A stretch of 21,375 nucleotides of DNA from DASZTU01 sp035493835 (GTDB taxonomy: Bacteria; Pseudomonadota; Alphaproteobacteria; Rhizobiales; Devosiaceae): contig DATJHO010000133.1 of the NCBI GenBank assembly GCA_035493835.1, forward strand, positions 1 to 21,375, written 5' to 3'. Each line of letters begins with the position of its first letter. Within the stretch, counting starts at the first letter, position 1. Made by a program: the position numbers and the translations under genes. The notes beneath the pieces are model-generated. The model was not told the origin of the DNA and did no database searches. It saw nothing but the letters and a program-made list of their open reading frames with translations. Positions 1 to 8,121 of this stretch are shown here, piece after piece.

Positions 1-2043
1 CGGCGCGGCGGCCTTTTCCGGCCACAGCGATGCCGTCGCCTTCACCGCCCCAAAACCCGGCGCCAGCGCAAAACTCGTTTGCTGCGGCTTGTGCGTCGGG
101 TTCACCAGCCACAGGAACAGGCCGCCATCGCCCTGGTGCAGGCGGGCTTGGAGTGCCGGATTGCTCAGCGTCACGTGCTTGGCGTTACCGAGCCACACGA
201 ACATTTTCGCGAAATAGCGGCGGTTGGCGTCGCTGCTGGTGCGGTAATAGGCGACCGAGGGGTGGGTGCCGATGAGCAGCGCGCGGCCCTTGCCATGGGT
301 GTTGGACACAGCCGCCAGCCGGCCGTCGTCGAAATCGCCATGCGCCACGCCGCCCGCAAGACTGTAGCTCTGGAGATAGCCGCCGCCATCGACTGCCTCG
401 CCATCCAGCCTGAAATGGATGCGGTCGCCGATATCGGGCATGAACTCCACTTCCTCTTCACGCGCTCCAAAGACGGCATCGAGCCCAAAATTCGGTTGCA
501 TCGTGCCGACGTGGCCGCGGTCGCCGAAATAGGCGGGGCATGCCTCCGAAACCAGCCGGCCGCCCTTTTCCACCCAGGCGGCGAGCTTTTTTGCCTGTGC
601 CTCGGTCAGCATGATCGGGTAGGCGAAGTAGAGGGCGTCATAGGCATCGATGTCGTCGATGTGCACCCAATCGGCCTGCACGCCGTTGTCGAAGAAGCCG
701 CGATAGGCGCCCCACATTGCGGCGGCGTAGGTGTCGAACTTGCTTTCGTGGTTGAGCGCATAGTCCCACATTTGCAATTCGGGCGAGACGATGATGCCGA
801 CCTCCCCGCGCACCGGCTTGCTGGTCATCAGCCCGGCCATTTCGGGGGCGTTGCCCCATTTGGCCATGCGGCTCGCCATCTCGGAGCGCGGGGTGCGCGA
901 GCCGTCCATGCCGTAGGATCCGAAAGCGCCGAACAGCGGGCCGTCGAGCAGCGGCCGCCAGCGCAGATTGATGATCCCGCGCGCGCCGCCGGCGAGCGAA
1001 GTGAGGCTCCAGAGGCGGATATCCTCGGGGGTCGCAACGCGGCCATCGTCCTTGTCGCGGCCCAACACCTGTGGCTGCAGCCAGAGCGGGCCGCCTTGGC
1101 GTTCGGCGTGCCAGAACGGTTTTCCACGTGACGCAGCACGGGTCAGGTCGACCCCGTACCAGTTGCGCCAAGGCTGGTCGCCCTTGCGCGCGGGCACCCA
1201 GGTCATGCCATAGACTTCGACCTTGGAGGCGGCGAGCCAGTCATCGGAGCCATTGGCGGCCAGGTTGGGAATGGCGCCGGCAACGCCGTGCGCGACGATC
1301 TTGTTCTTGTTGTCGACGCTGCGGATGGTGTCGATGCGCCACTGCATCAGGCCATAGAAATTGTCCCGCTTGAACAGCAGCCAGTCAAGGGTTTGCGCGT
1401 AAGCGCCGATCTCTGTCGGCGGCTCCACATACTCCCATTTGAAATAGCTGTAGCGGTGCCAAGCCTCGGCGAGGGCATCGAGCGTGCCGTATTTCTTCTG
1501 CAGCCAGTCGCGAAAAGCGCGCTTGGAGTGTTCGGAATAGTCGATGTCGGCGCCGTAATTGACCTCGTTCCAGACGTCGTAGCCAAGCATGGCCGGGTGA
1601 TCCTTGTAGCGGGTCGCCATGGCCTTGAGGAAATTGCCCGCCGCTTCCTTCACCTGGGGCGCATTCAGCGTCAGCGCGCCGGCGCCCGAGGAAAAGCCGC
1701 CAGTGGCGCTCGAAACGCCCATATTGGCGGTCGCCGGCCTGCCATCCGCATGGATGGTGCGCGCATCGGCAAATTCGTGCATCGCCCAGTCGGGCACCGT
1801 GTGGGTCAGCTCCGCGATGATGGTCTTGATGCCGTTTTTGGCGGCAAGATCCATCTGCCGGTCATAGTCGGCCCAGTCATACTTGCCCGGCTCCCGCTCG
1901 ATTGAGGCCCACATGAACCAATGGCGGAAGATGTTGAGGCCATCCTCGCCGGCCACGCCATAGTCGCGCTCCCAGTCAGCCTTGGGCGGGTTGGACTTGC
2001 GAAAATAAACGGCGCCGTAGGGAAGCTGGGGAAGATCTGGCAT
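1..2043 (-). CDS. Beta-galactosidase, glycoside hydrolase family 42 (3' end outside window)
   Basis: The protein would hydrolyse terminal non-reducing beta-galactosides by the retaining GH42 mechanism, probably in the cytoplasm, since the N-terminus (MPDLPQLPYGAVYFR) has no signal peptide. The 681 codons in the window remain open to base 1, so the C-terminus is missing. The N-terminal TIM barrel covers roughly residues 10-390. It contains GYDVWNEVNYG, where Glu160 fits the acid/base, and PFWHAERQGGPLW, where Glu314 fits the nucleophile; their spacing matches GH42. Residues from about 400 resemble the GH42 trimerisation domain, including a VEKGGRLVSEACPAYFG stretch. The ATG at 2043-2041 is chosen because the family N-terminus starts there and AGAAGAG lies a few bases upstream as a weak ribosome binding site. 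The gene diverges from the large sensor kinase. The natural substrate could be a plant or oligosaccharide galactoside rather than lactose. The family call is secure; the substrate is not known. Confidence 0.93.
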   Translation of the reverse strand, partial: MPDLPQLPYGAVYFRKSNPPKADWERDYGVAGEDGLNIFRHWFMWASIEREPGKYDWADYDRQMDLAAKNGIKTIIAELTHTVPDWAMHEFADARTIHADGRPATANMGVSSATGGFSSGAGALTLNAPQVKEAAGNFLKAMATRYKDHPAMLGYDVWNEVNYGADIDYSEHSKRAFRDWLQKKYGTLDALAEAWHRYSYFKWEYVEPPTEIGAYAQTLDWLLFKRDNFYGLMQWRIDTIRSVDNKNKIVAHGVAGAIPNLAANGSDDWLAASKVEVYGMTWVPARKGDQPWRNWYGVDLTRAASRGKPFWHAERQGGPLWLQPQVLGRDKDDGRVATPEDIRLWSLTSLAGGARGIINLRWRPLLDGPLFGAFGSYGMDGSRTPRSEMASRMAKWGNAPEMAGLMTSKPVRGEVGIIVSPELQMWDYALNHESKFDTYAAAMWGAYRGFFDNGVQADWVHIDDIDAYDALYFAYPIMLTEAQAKKLAAWVEKGGRLVSEACPAYFGDRGHVGTMQPNFGLDAVFGAREEEVEFMPDIGDRIHFRLDGEAVDGGGYLQSYSLAGGVAHGDFDDGRLAAVSNTHGKGRALLIGTHPSVAYYRTSSDANRRYFAKMFVWLGNAKHVTLSNPALQARLHQGDGGLFLWLVNPTHKPQQTSFALAPGFGAVKATASLWPEKAAAP

Positions 2044-2080
2044 GTGCGACTCTTCTGGTTGAAATGGCGGGAACGGCGCA

Positions 2081-2100
2081 GCGCCGGTCAGGGCCGGCGC
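2081..2100 (-). other. GC-rich hairpin in the GH42 leader
   Basis: GCGCCGG (2081-2087) and CCGGCGC (2094-2100) are perfect inverted repeats separated by six bases. If the promoter at 2186-2215 is right, the hairpin falls in the 5' untranslated leader, ending 38 bases before the start codon. It may stabilise the transcript or merely be compositional. No T-run follows it on the minus strand, so it is not a classical terminator. Confidence 0.35.
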
Positions 2101-2176
2101 AGCGAGACGGCGTGTCTGGAAATGCCGATATGCTCGGCGATTGACCTGCGACGTGACCCTTTGCGTGGCCGTGGCA

Positions 2177-2199
2177 CCTAACAAGAAAATACTGTTAGG
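2177..2199. promoter_or_regulatory. Palindromic operator candidate upstream of GH42
   Basis: CCTAACA (2177-2183) and TGTTAGG (2193-2199) form a perfect 7-base inverted repeat with a 9-base AT-rich spacer, 23 bases overall. The arms are spaced nearly two helical turns apart, typical of a dimeric repressor site. The predicted -10 box of the GH42 promoter (TATTTT on the minus strand, 2191-2186) lies in the spacer, so a bound protein would block transcription. No regulator gene is in the window, so the binding protein is unknown. The palindrome is seen directly; the operator role is inferred. Confidence 0.5.
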
Positions 2200-2215
2200 C
2201 TAATGTAGCTGAAAA
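2186..2215 (-). promoter_or_regulatory. Predicted sigma-70-type promoter for the GH42 gene
   Basis: Read on the minus strand, TTTTCA (2215-2210) could serve as the -35 element and TATTTT (2191-2186) as the -10 element, 18 bases apart. Each matches four of six consensus positions. The implied transcription start near 2179 gives a leader of about 135 bases. This is the most AT-rich segment upstream of the gene, but the boxes are weak and the call is tentative. Confidence 0.35.
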
Positions 2216-2242
2216 AAAATATAGCGCGGTTGGAAAACGCGC
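2212..2242 (-). terminator. Possible intrinsic terminator or attenuator on the minus strand
   Basis: On the minus strand GCGCG (2242-2238), a nine-base loop and CGCGC (2228-2224) are followed by TATATTTTTTTT (2223-2212). This is the layout of a Rho-independent terminator, though the stem is only five base pairs. No minus-strand gene ends nearby, so it could stop antisense transcription from the kinase side or end a short leader RNA. The T-run is also used by the proposed GH42 -35 box, so the two readings may exclude each other. Confidence 0.3.
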
Positions 2243-2490
2243 GCAATGGATCAGATCGATTTCAACATCTCGACTGACAATTACGGATCGCGATTTTCCC
2301 GGCTCCTTCGCCACAGCATCCATTGCCCGCCGATGGTCGAAGCCACTGCCGCAGCGCCCGCCGGCGCCTGTCCTTGCCGTAGGTTTCATTTGATCCCATA
2401 CTTGGGCCCATACAAACCGCCCTGCGGCGGCAATCGCATACGTTTAGCCGCGGCGATGGCGGCCGGCAGCGTAACGGCGGAGTCAGGGAC

Positions 2491-5400
2491 ATGATCCCTT
2501 CCTCACGGCCCAAGTCGATTGATGCGAGCCTGCAGATCCTGTGGGAAGATGGCGAGCGGGCGCTGTGCCGCGCGTGGCGCAACGGTGCCTACGACGGTGG
2601 TAATTCGTCGCTCGTGGTACTGCTCACCGCTGAGCACCCGTCGGCACTTGCCCTTGATCGGCTCGCGCACGAATTTGGGCTGAAGGACGAACTCAAAAGC
2701 GAGTGGGCGGTCCGGCCAATTGAGCTGGTTCGCGAAAGCGGCAGGACTTTCCTGGTGCTCGAGGATCCGGGCGGCGAGCCGCTCGAGGGCTTGCTCGGCG
2801 CGCCGCGCGAGATTGGTGCGTCGTTGCGGCTGGCAGTCGACATGGCCGCCGCCTTGGGCAGGCTGCACGAGGGCGGCCTCGTGCACAGGGACATCAAGCC
2901 AGCCCATATCGTGGTGAATTGCCCAGACGGCCTGGTGCGGTTCACCGGCTTCGGTCTCGCCTCGCGGCTGCCGCGCGAGCGCCGGGCGCCGGCGCCGCCC
3001 GAGACCATCGCCGGCACGCTCGCCTACATGGCGCCCGAGCAGACCGGGCGGATGAACCGCTCCGTCGACGCGCGCAGCGACCTCTATTCGCTGGGCGTCG
3101 TCCTCTACCAGATGTTCACCGGCACGCTGCCGTTCACCGCCACCGACCCAATGGAATGGGTGCATTCGCACATCGCGCGGCGGCCGACGCCACCCAGCGA
3201 GCGGCGGGGCGAGGTGCCTTTGGTCATCTCGGAAATCGTCATGAAGCTTCTCGCCAAGACGACGGAGGAGCGTTACCAGTCCGCGGCCGGGCTCGCGCGT
3301 GACCTCAGGCGCTGCCTTGCGCAGTGGGAGGCGGGCGGCCGCATTGACGGTTTTTCCCTTGGCGCCGAGGACACGCCGGACCGGCTGATGATCCCCGAAA
3401 AGCTTTACGGGCGCGAGCGCGACATCGAAGCCCTGCTGGAGTCCTTTGCGCGCGTCGTCACGGGCGGTACGCCGGAGCTGGTGCTTGTTACCGGCTATTC
3501 GGGCATAGGCAAGTCATCGGTGGTGGACGAGCTGCAGAAGGCGCTGGTGCCGTCGCGAGGGCTGTTCGCCTCGGGCAAGTTCGACCAATACAAGCGCGAC
3601 ATCCCCTATTCGACGCTGGTACAGGCCTTTCAGAGTCTGGTGCGGCCGCTGCTCGGCAGGAGCGATGCCGAGCTGGCAACGTGGCGCAGCGCCTTTCTGG
3701 AGGCGCTGGAGCCCAATGCTCGGCTCATGACCGACCTCATCCCCGAACTGCAACTCATCATCGGCGATCAGCCGCCGGTCCCGGAACTCGATCCCCAGCA
3801 AGCGCGGACCCGGTTCCAGCTCGTGTTCTGGCGCTTCATTGGCGTCTTCGCGCGGCGGGAGCATCCGCTGGCGCTCTTTCTAGACGACCTGCAGTGGCTC
3901 GATGCGGCGACGCTGGATCTCCTGGAGGATTTGCTGACCCGGTCGGACCTCCAGCACCTGCTGCTGGTTGGCGCCTACCGGGACAATGAAGTCGACGTCA
4001 GTCATCCGTTGATGCGCAAGCTCGATGCAATTCGGCAGGCAGGCGCGAAGGTTGAAGAGATTCGCCTGGCGCCGCTGGGCCGTGACGACATTGAGCAGTT
4101 GATCGCGGATGCGCTGCGCTGCGAGCCCGCGCGTGCCGTGCCGCTGGCGCAGCTGGTGCATGACAAGACTGCCGGCAACCCGTTCTTTGTCATTCAGTTT
4201 GTCTATGCACTCGCCGAGGCGGGTTTGCTCCGCTTCGATCACGTGGCGGCGCGGTGGTCGTGGGATCTCAATCGCATCCATGCTGCTGCCTACACCGACA
4301 ATGTCGCGGACCTGATGCTGGGCAAGCTGGCCCGCTTGCCGTTGAACGCGCAGCAGGCTCTGCAGCAGATGGCCTGTCTCGGCAATATTGCCGAGATTTC
4401 GATGCTCACGATCGTTCTCCAGACGTCGGAGGAAATGGCCCGCGCAATTCTGTGGCCGGCCATCCGCCAGGAACTGATCGAACAGCGCGAAGGCGCCTAC
4501 AGGTTCAGCCACGATCGCGTTCAGGAAGCCGCCTATATGATGATCCCGGCCGAGATGCGGGCCGAGGTACATCTGCGGATCGGACGCCTTCTGGCGGCGC
4601 AGACGCCTGCCGAAAAACGCGAGGAGGCGATCTTCGAGATCGTCAACCAGCTGAACCGCGGCGCCCAGCTGATCACTGAGCAACAGGAACGGGACGAACT
4701 GGCCGAACTCAACCTGATCGCCGGCAGGCGGGCGAAGGCGGCAACTGCCTACGTCTCGGCTCTCAACTACCTTAATGCCGGTACGGCGCTGTTGGCCGAG
4801 GATTGCTGGGAGCGCCAGCATGAACTGGCCTTTGCGCTGGCGTTCGACCGTGCTGAATGCGAATTCCTGACTGGCGAGTTGGGCGCGGCAGAAGAGCGAC
4901 TGAACGAACTCTCGATCCGCGCCAAAAACTCCCACGAACAGGCGAGCGTCGCCGGCCGGCGCGTGGATCTGTACATGATCCTTGATCAAGATCGCCGGGC
5001 CATGACCGTCGGCCTCGAATATCTCCAGCAACTGGGCGTTGACTGGCCACCCCATCCGACGGAAGAGCAGGTGCGGCGCGAGTACCAGCGCATCTGGGCG
5101 CAACTCGCCGGCCGCGATATCGAGGAGCTCATCGACCTGCCGCTGATGAGCGACCCGGATTCCCTTGCGACCATTGATGTCCTGGCGAGAATGATCGCGC
5201 CGGCAGTGTTCTTCGATGCCGGGCTGTTTGCCCTGGTTGTCTGCCGCACCGTCAATTTGAGCCTCGAGCGGGGCAATTGCGACGCATCGTGCTTCGGCTA
5301 CGCCATGCTGGGCGCGCTCGCCGGTCCGGTATTCGGCGAATACCCTGAGGGATATCGCTTCGGCCGGCTCGGTTGCGAACTGGTCGAACAACGGGGGATG

Positions 5401-8031
5401 AGCCGCTTCGAGGGCGCCGCCTACACCATCCAGGGAAGCATGGTTACACCCTGGACGAAGCATGCCAGGACCGGCCAGGACCTGATCCGCCATGCGTTCG
5501 TTGCGGCGAACAGGACCGGCGACCTCCCGTTCGCCGCCTATAGCTGCAACCACCTCAATACCAACATGCTGTTGGTCGGCAATCCGCTGGAGGAGGTGCA
5601 GCGCGAAGCCGAGAAGGGCCTGGCCTTCGCGCGAAAAGCTCGCTTCGGCAACATCGTCGACATTATCAACAGCCAGTTGGGGCTCATCCGTACGCTGCGT
5701 GGCCTGACCCCGAAATTCGGTTCGTTCAATGATGACCAGTTCGACGAATTGGAGATCGAGCAACGTTTTGCCGGCAACCCAAATTTCGCGCTGGCGGAGT
5801 GCTGGTACTGGATTCGCAAGATGGCGGGGCACTTCCTGGCCGGCGACCATGCGGCAGCGGTGACCGCATCCCAAAGGGCAAGGCCGTTGTTGTGGACGAC
5901 GGCGGCGTTCCTGGAGGTGGTGGACTACCATTTCTATGGCGCGCTTGCGCGAGCGGCATCCTATGGCGTTGCGCCCTCCGACGAGCGGCAGCAGCACCTC
6001 GAGGCCTTGGCTGCGCATCAGCGCCAATTGCAGGACTGGGCGGGGAATTGCCCGGAGAATTTCGAAAGCCGCGCTGCGCTGGCGGCCGCCGAGATTGCGC
6101 GTGTCGAGGGCCGCGATGCCGATGCGATGGGGCTTTATGAGCAAGCCATCCGCTCTGCGCGAACCAATGGCTTTGTGCAGGTTGAGGCAATCGCCAATGA
6201 ACTCGCCTCCCGCTTTTATGCGGCGCGGGGGTTCGACAAGATTGCCCGGGTGTATTTGCAGGACGCCCGCTACTGCTATTTGCGCTGGGGCGCCGATGGC
6301 AAGGCGCGGCAACTCGAGGAGCTTTATCCCTACCTGAGGCCCCAGGAGCCCGCGCCAGGGCCGGCGAGCACGATCGGGACGCCGGTCGAACATCTCGACC
6401 TCGCAACCGTCATCAAGGTCTCGCAGGCCGTTTCCGGCGAGATGGTGCTGGAAAAGCTGATCGACACCCTTATGCGCACTGCGATTGCGCAAGCGGGGGC
6501 AGAGCGCGGGCTGTTGATCCTCTCGCGCGCGGGCGAGTCGCGGATTGCAGCGGAAGCCACCACCGCAAGCGATGAGGTTCTCGTCGATCTTCGCGATGCG
6601 CCTGTCTCTGCCTTGCTGCTCCCGGAAACGGTCCTCCGCTCGGTCCTCCACACGCGGGAAAGCGTTATTCTTGACGACGCCGCGGCCGAACCCGATTTTG
6701 CCGCCGATCCCTATATCCAGCGCCGCCGTATGCGGTCCGTTCTTTGCCTGCCTTTGATCAACCAGGCCAAGTTGATCGGCGTGCTTTACCTCGAGAACAG
6801 CCTCGCCCCCGGCGTCTTTGCACCGGCGCAGATCGCGGTGTTGAAACTGCTCGCCTCGCAGGCGGCGATCTCGCTGGAAAATACCCGCCTCTATCGCGAT
6901 CTCGCGCAGCGCGAAGCCAAGATCCGGCGTCTGGTCGATGCCAACATCATCGGAATCTTCGTCTGGGATTTCGAGGGCCACATTCTTGAGGCCAATGACG
7001 CGTTCCTTCGCCTCGTGGGGTACGAGCGGGAAGAATTGACCTCGGGCCAGCTCCGCTGGACCGAATTGACGCCGCCGGAATGGTACGAGCGCGACGCCCG
7101 GCAATGGGTGCCGGAGGTCCGGACGAGCGGGTTCGTCCAACCCTACGAAAAGGAGTATTTCCGCAAGGACGGCAGCCGCGTGCCCGTGCTGATCGGCGCG
7201 GCTACCATCGAGCAAGACGGCGACGAGGGCGTTGCCTTCGTGCTGGATTTGAGCGAGCGCAAGCGGGCCGAAGCCGAAGCGCGCGACAGCGAGCAGCGCT
7301 ACCGTGAGGTGCAGGCGGCGCTAGCGCACGCCAACCGTGTCGCAACCATGGGGCAGCTTACGGCCTCGATTGCCCATGAAGTGAAGCAGCCGATCACCTC
7401 GACCGTGCTCAACGCCCAAGTTGCCCTGCTCCTGCTGAACAGGCAGCCGCGGGATGAGGTGGAGCTGCGCGAGGCACTCGAGCAAATCGCCAGGGACGGC
7501 AATCGTGCCAGCGACGTCATCAACCGGATCCGGGCGCTCGTGCAGAACGCGCCGCTCCGGAGGGATCGGCTCGAGATCGATGGGATAATCCACGAGGTGA
7601 TCGAGCTTACCCGCGCCGAAGCGGCGGAGAGCGGGGTGTCGGTGCGGACGGAACTCGCCCAGGGCCTGCCGCCCGTCCAGGGAGATCGGGTGCAGTTGCA
7701 ACAGGTGATCCTCAACCTGATCATCAACGCCATCGAGGCGATGAGCGGCCTCAGCGATGGTCCGCGGGAGCTGCTGATCGGCGCCGGGTGGGCCGAGCCG
7801 AACGGCGTGCTCGTCACGGTGCGCGACTCGGGGCCGGGGCTCTCCCCGGGGGCGCTCGACAGCCTCTTCGAGGCGTTCCATACGACCAAGCCGAGCGGCC
7901 TGGGGTTGGGGTTGTCGATCTCCCGTTCGATTGTCGAGGCCCATGGCGGACGATTGTGGGCGAGCGCGAACCTGCCGCGTGGCACCATGTTTCAGTTCAC
8001 GGTGCCGGCCCACTACGATCTTGCGGGTTGA
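2491..8031 (+). CDS. Kinase-like / STAND ATPase / GAF / PAS / histidine kinase fusion protein
   Basis: This 1846-residue cytoplasmic sensor belongs to the family annotated as trifunctional Ser/Thr kinase, ATP-binding protein and sensor histidine kinase. The kinase-like domain spans about residues 20-285 (HRD at 132-134, APEQTGRMNRS activation segment). A STAND/AAA-type ATPase follows from about 308, with Walker A GYSGIGKSS at 335-343 and Walker B LFLDDLQW at 462-469. Residues about 620-1290 are helical and TPR-like. GAF covers about 1301-1470 and PAS about 1474-1595. The histidine kinase has phosphoacceptor His1629 (SIAHEVKQP), N-box NLIINAIEA near 1742-1750, G1 DSGPG at 1779-1783 and G2 GLGLGLS at 1803-1809. 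It should autophosphorylate and pass phosphate to an unlinked response regulator. The kinase-like domain lacks a beta3 lysine, has His139 where the catalytic-loop Asn is expected, and GFG in place of DFG, so it may be a pseudokinase. GGAG at 2479-2482, eight bases upstream, supports the ATG. No transmembrane segment is seen; the signal is unknown. Confidence 0.93.
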   Translation: MIPSSRPKSIDASLQILWEDGERALCRAWRNGAYDGGNSSLVVLLTAEHPSALALDRLAHEFGLKDELKSEWAVRPIELVRESGRTFLVLEDPGGEPLEGLLGAPREIGASLRLAVDMAAALGRLHEGGLVHRDIKPAHIVVNCPDGLVRFTGFGLASRLPRERRAPAPPETIAGTLAYMAPEQTGRMNRSVDARSDLYSLGVVLYQMFTGTLPFTATDPMEWVHSHIARRPTPPSERRGEVPLVISEIVMKLLAKTTEERYQSAAGLARDLRRCLAQWEAGGRIDGFSLGAEDTPDRLMIPEKLYGRERDIEALLESFARVVTGGTPELVLVTGYSGIGKSSVVDELQKALVPSRGLFASGKFDQYKRDIPYSTLVQAFQSLVRPLLGRSDAELATWRSAFLEALEPNARLMTDLIPELQLIIGDQPPVPELDPQQARTRFQLVFWRFIGVFARREHPLALFLDDLQWLDAATLDLLEDLLTRSDLQHLLLVGAYRDNEVDVSHPLMRKLDAIRQAGAKVEEIRLAPLGRDDIEQLIADALRCEPARAVPLAQLVHDKTAGNPFFVIQFVYALAEAGLLRFDHVAARWSWDLNRIHAAAYTDNVADLMLGKLARLPLNAQQALQQMACLGNIAEISMLTIVLQTSEEMARAILWPAIRQELIEQREGAYRFSHDRVQEAAYMMIPAEMRAEVHLRIGRLLAAQTPAEKREEAIFEIVNQLNRGAQLITEQQERDELAELNLIAGRRAKAATAYVSALNYLNAGTALLAEDCWERQHELAFALAFDRAECEFLTGELGAAEERLNELSIRAKNSHEQASVAGRRVDLYMILDQDRRAMTVGLEYLQQLGVDWPPHPTEEQVRREYQRIWAQLAGRDIEELIDLPLMSDPDSLATIDVLARMIAPAVFFDAGLFALVVCRTVNLSLERGNCDASCFGYAMLGALAGPVFGEYPEGYRFGRLGCELVEQRGMSRFEGAAYTIQGSMVTPWTKHARTGQDLIRHAFVAANRTGDLPFAAYSCNHLNTNMLLVGNPLEEVQREAEKGLAFARKARFGNIVDIINSQLGLIRTLRGLTPKFGSFNDDQFDELEIEQRFAGNPNFALAECWYWIRKMAGHFLAGDHAAAVTASQRARPLLWTTAAFLEVVDYHFYGALARAASYGVAPSDERQQHLEALAAHQRQLQDWAGNCPENFESRAALAAAEIARVEGRDADAMGLYEQAIRSARTNGFVQVEAIANELASRFYAARGFDKIARVYLQDARYCYLRWGADGKARQLEELYPYLRPQEPAPGPASTIGTPVEHLDLATVIKVSQAVSGEMVLEKLIDTLMRTAIAQAGAERGLLILSRAGESRIAAEATTASDEVLVDLRDAPVSALLLPETVLRSVLHTRESVILDDAAAEPDFAADPYIQRRRMRSVLCLPLINQAKLIGVLYLENSLAPGVFAPAQIAVLKLLASQAAISLENTRLYRDLAQREAKIRRLVDANIIGIFVWDFEGHILEANDAFLRLVGYEREELTSGQLRWTELTPPEWYERDARQWVPEVRTSGFVQPYEKEYFRKDGSRVPVLIGAATIEQDGDEGVAFVLDLSERKRAEAEARDSEQRYREVQAALAHANRVATMGQLTASIAHEVKQPITSTVLNAQVALLLLNRQPRDEVELREALEQIARDGNRASDVINRIRALVQNAPLRRDRLEIDGIIHEVIELTRAEAAESGVSVRTELAQGLPPVQGDRVQLQQVILNLIINAIEAMSGLSDGPRELLIGAGWAEPNGVLVTVRDSGPGLSPGALDSLFEAFHTTKPSGLGLGLSISRSIVEAHGGRLWASANLPRGTMFQFTVPAHYDLAG

Positions 8032-8071
8032 TTTGTTTCGGTAGCTCCCCGCCGTGCATGGGACGCCTGCG

Positions 8072-8085
8072 CAGTTCCCGAACTG
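8072..8085. other. Short stem-loop between convergent genes
   Basis: CAGTTC (8072-8077) and GAACTG (8080-8085) form a near-perfect palindrome in the 90-base gap between the end of the sensor kinase and the end of tamB. As RNA it could make a five-pair stem with a four-base loop. It has no T-run on either strand, so it is at best a weak bidirectional terminator. Nothing else is visible in this gap. Confidence 0.2.
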
Positions 8086-8121
8086 AAGAAATCTCTGCTG
8101 CCTCAGAACAACCGGACGCGC

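Larger units (their letters stand above)
2044..2490. other. Divergent intergenic region between GH42 gene and sensor kinase
   Basis: This 447-base stretch holds no convincing gene. Its left part carries a GC-rich hairpin (2081-2100), the GH42 promoter and operator candidates (2177-2215), and a minus-strand hairpin followed by a T-rich run (2212-2242). The right part (about 2250-2480) should contain the promoter of the plus-strand kinase gene, but I find no convincing sigma-70 pair; TTGATC and TACAAA near 2390-2417 are only 15 bases apart. Short open frames in both directions here look random and have no ribosome binding sites. Confidence 0.6.

Noticed and set aside
79..1131. A 350-codon plus-strand frame opposite the GH42 gene
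   Set aside because: It mirrors GH42 codons, has no ribosome binding site and no recognisable fold.
3880..7215. A 1111-codon open frame on the minus strand inside the sensor-kinase gene
   Set aside because: It lies antisense to a clearly recognisable multi-domain protein and shows no domain or start signal; long antisense frames are common in GC-rich DNA.
8072..8085. Palindrome as a true terminator for both convergent genes
   Set aside because: The stem is short and neither strand has a following T-run, so it is listed only as a weak stem-loop.
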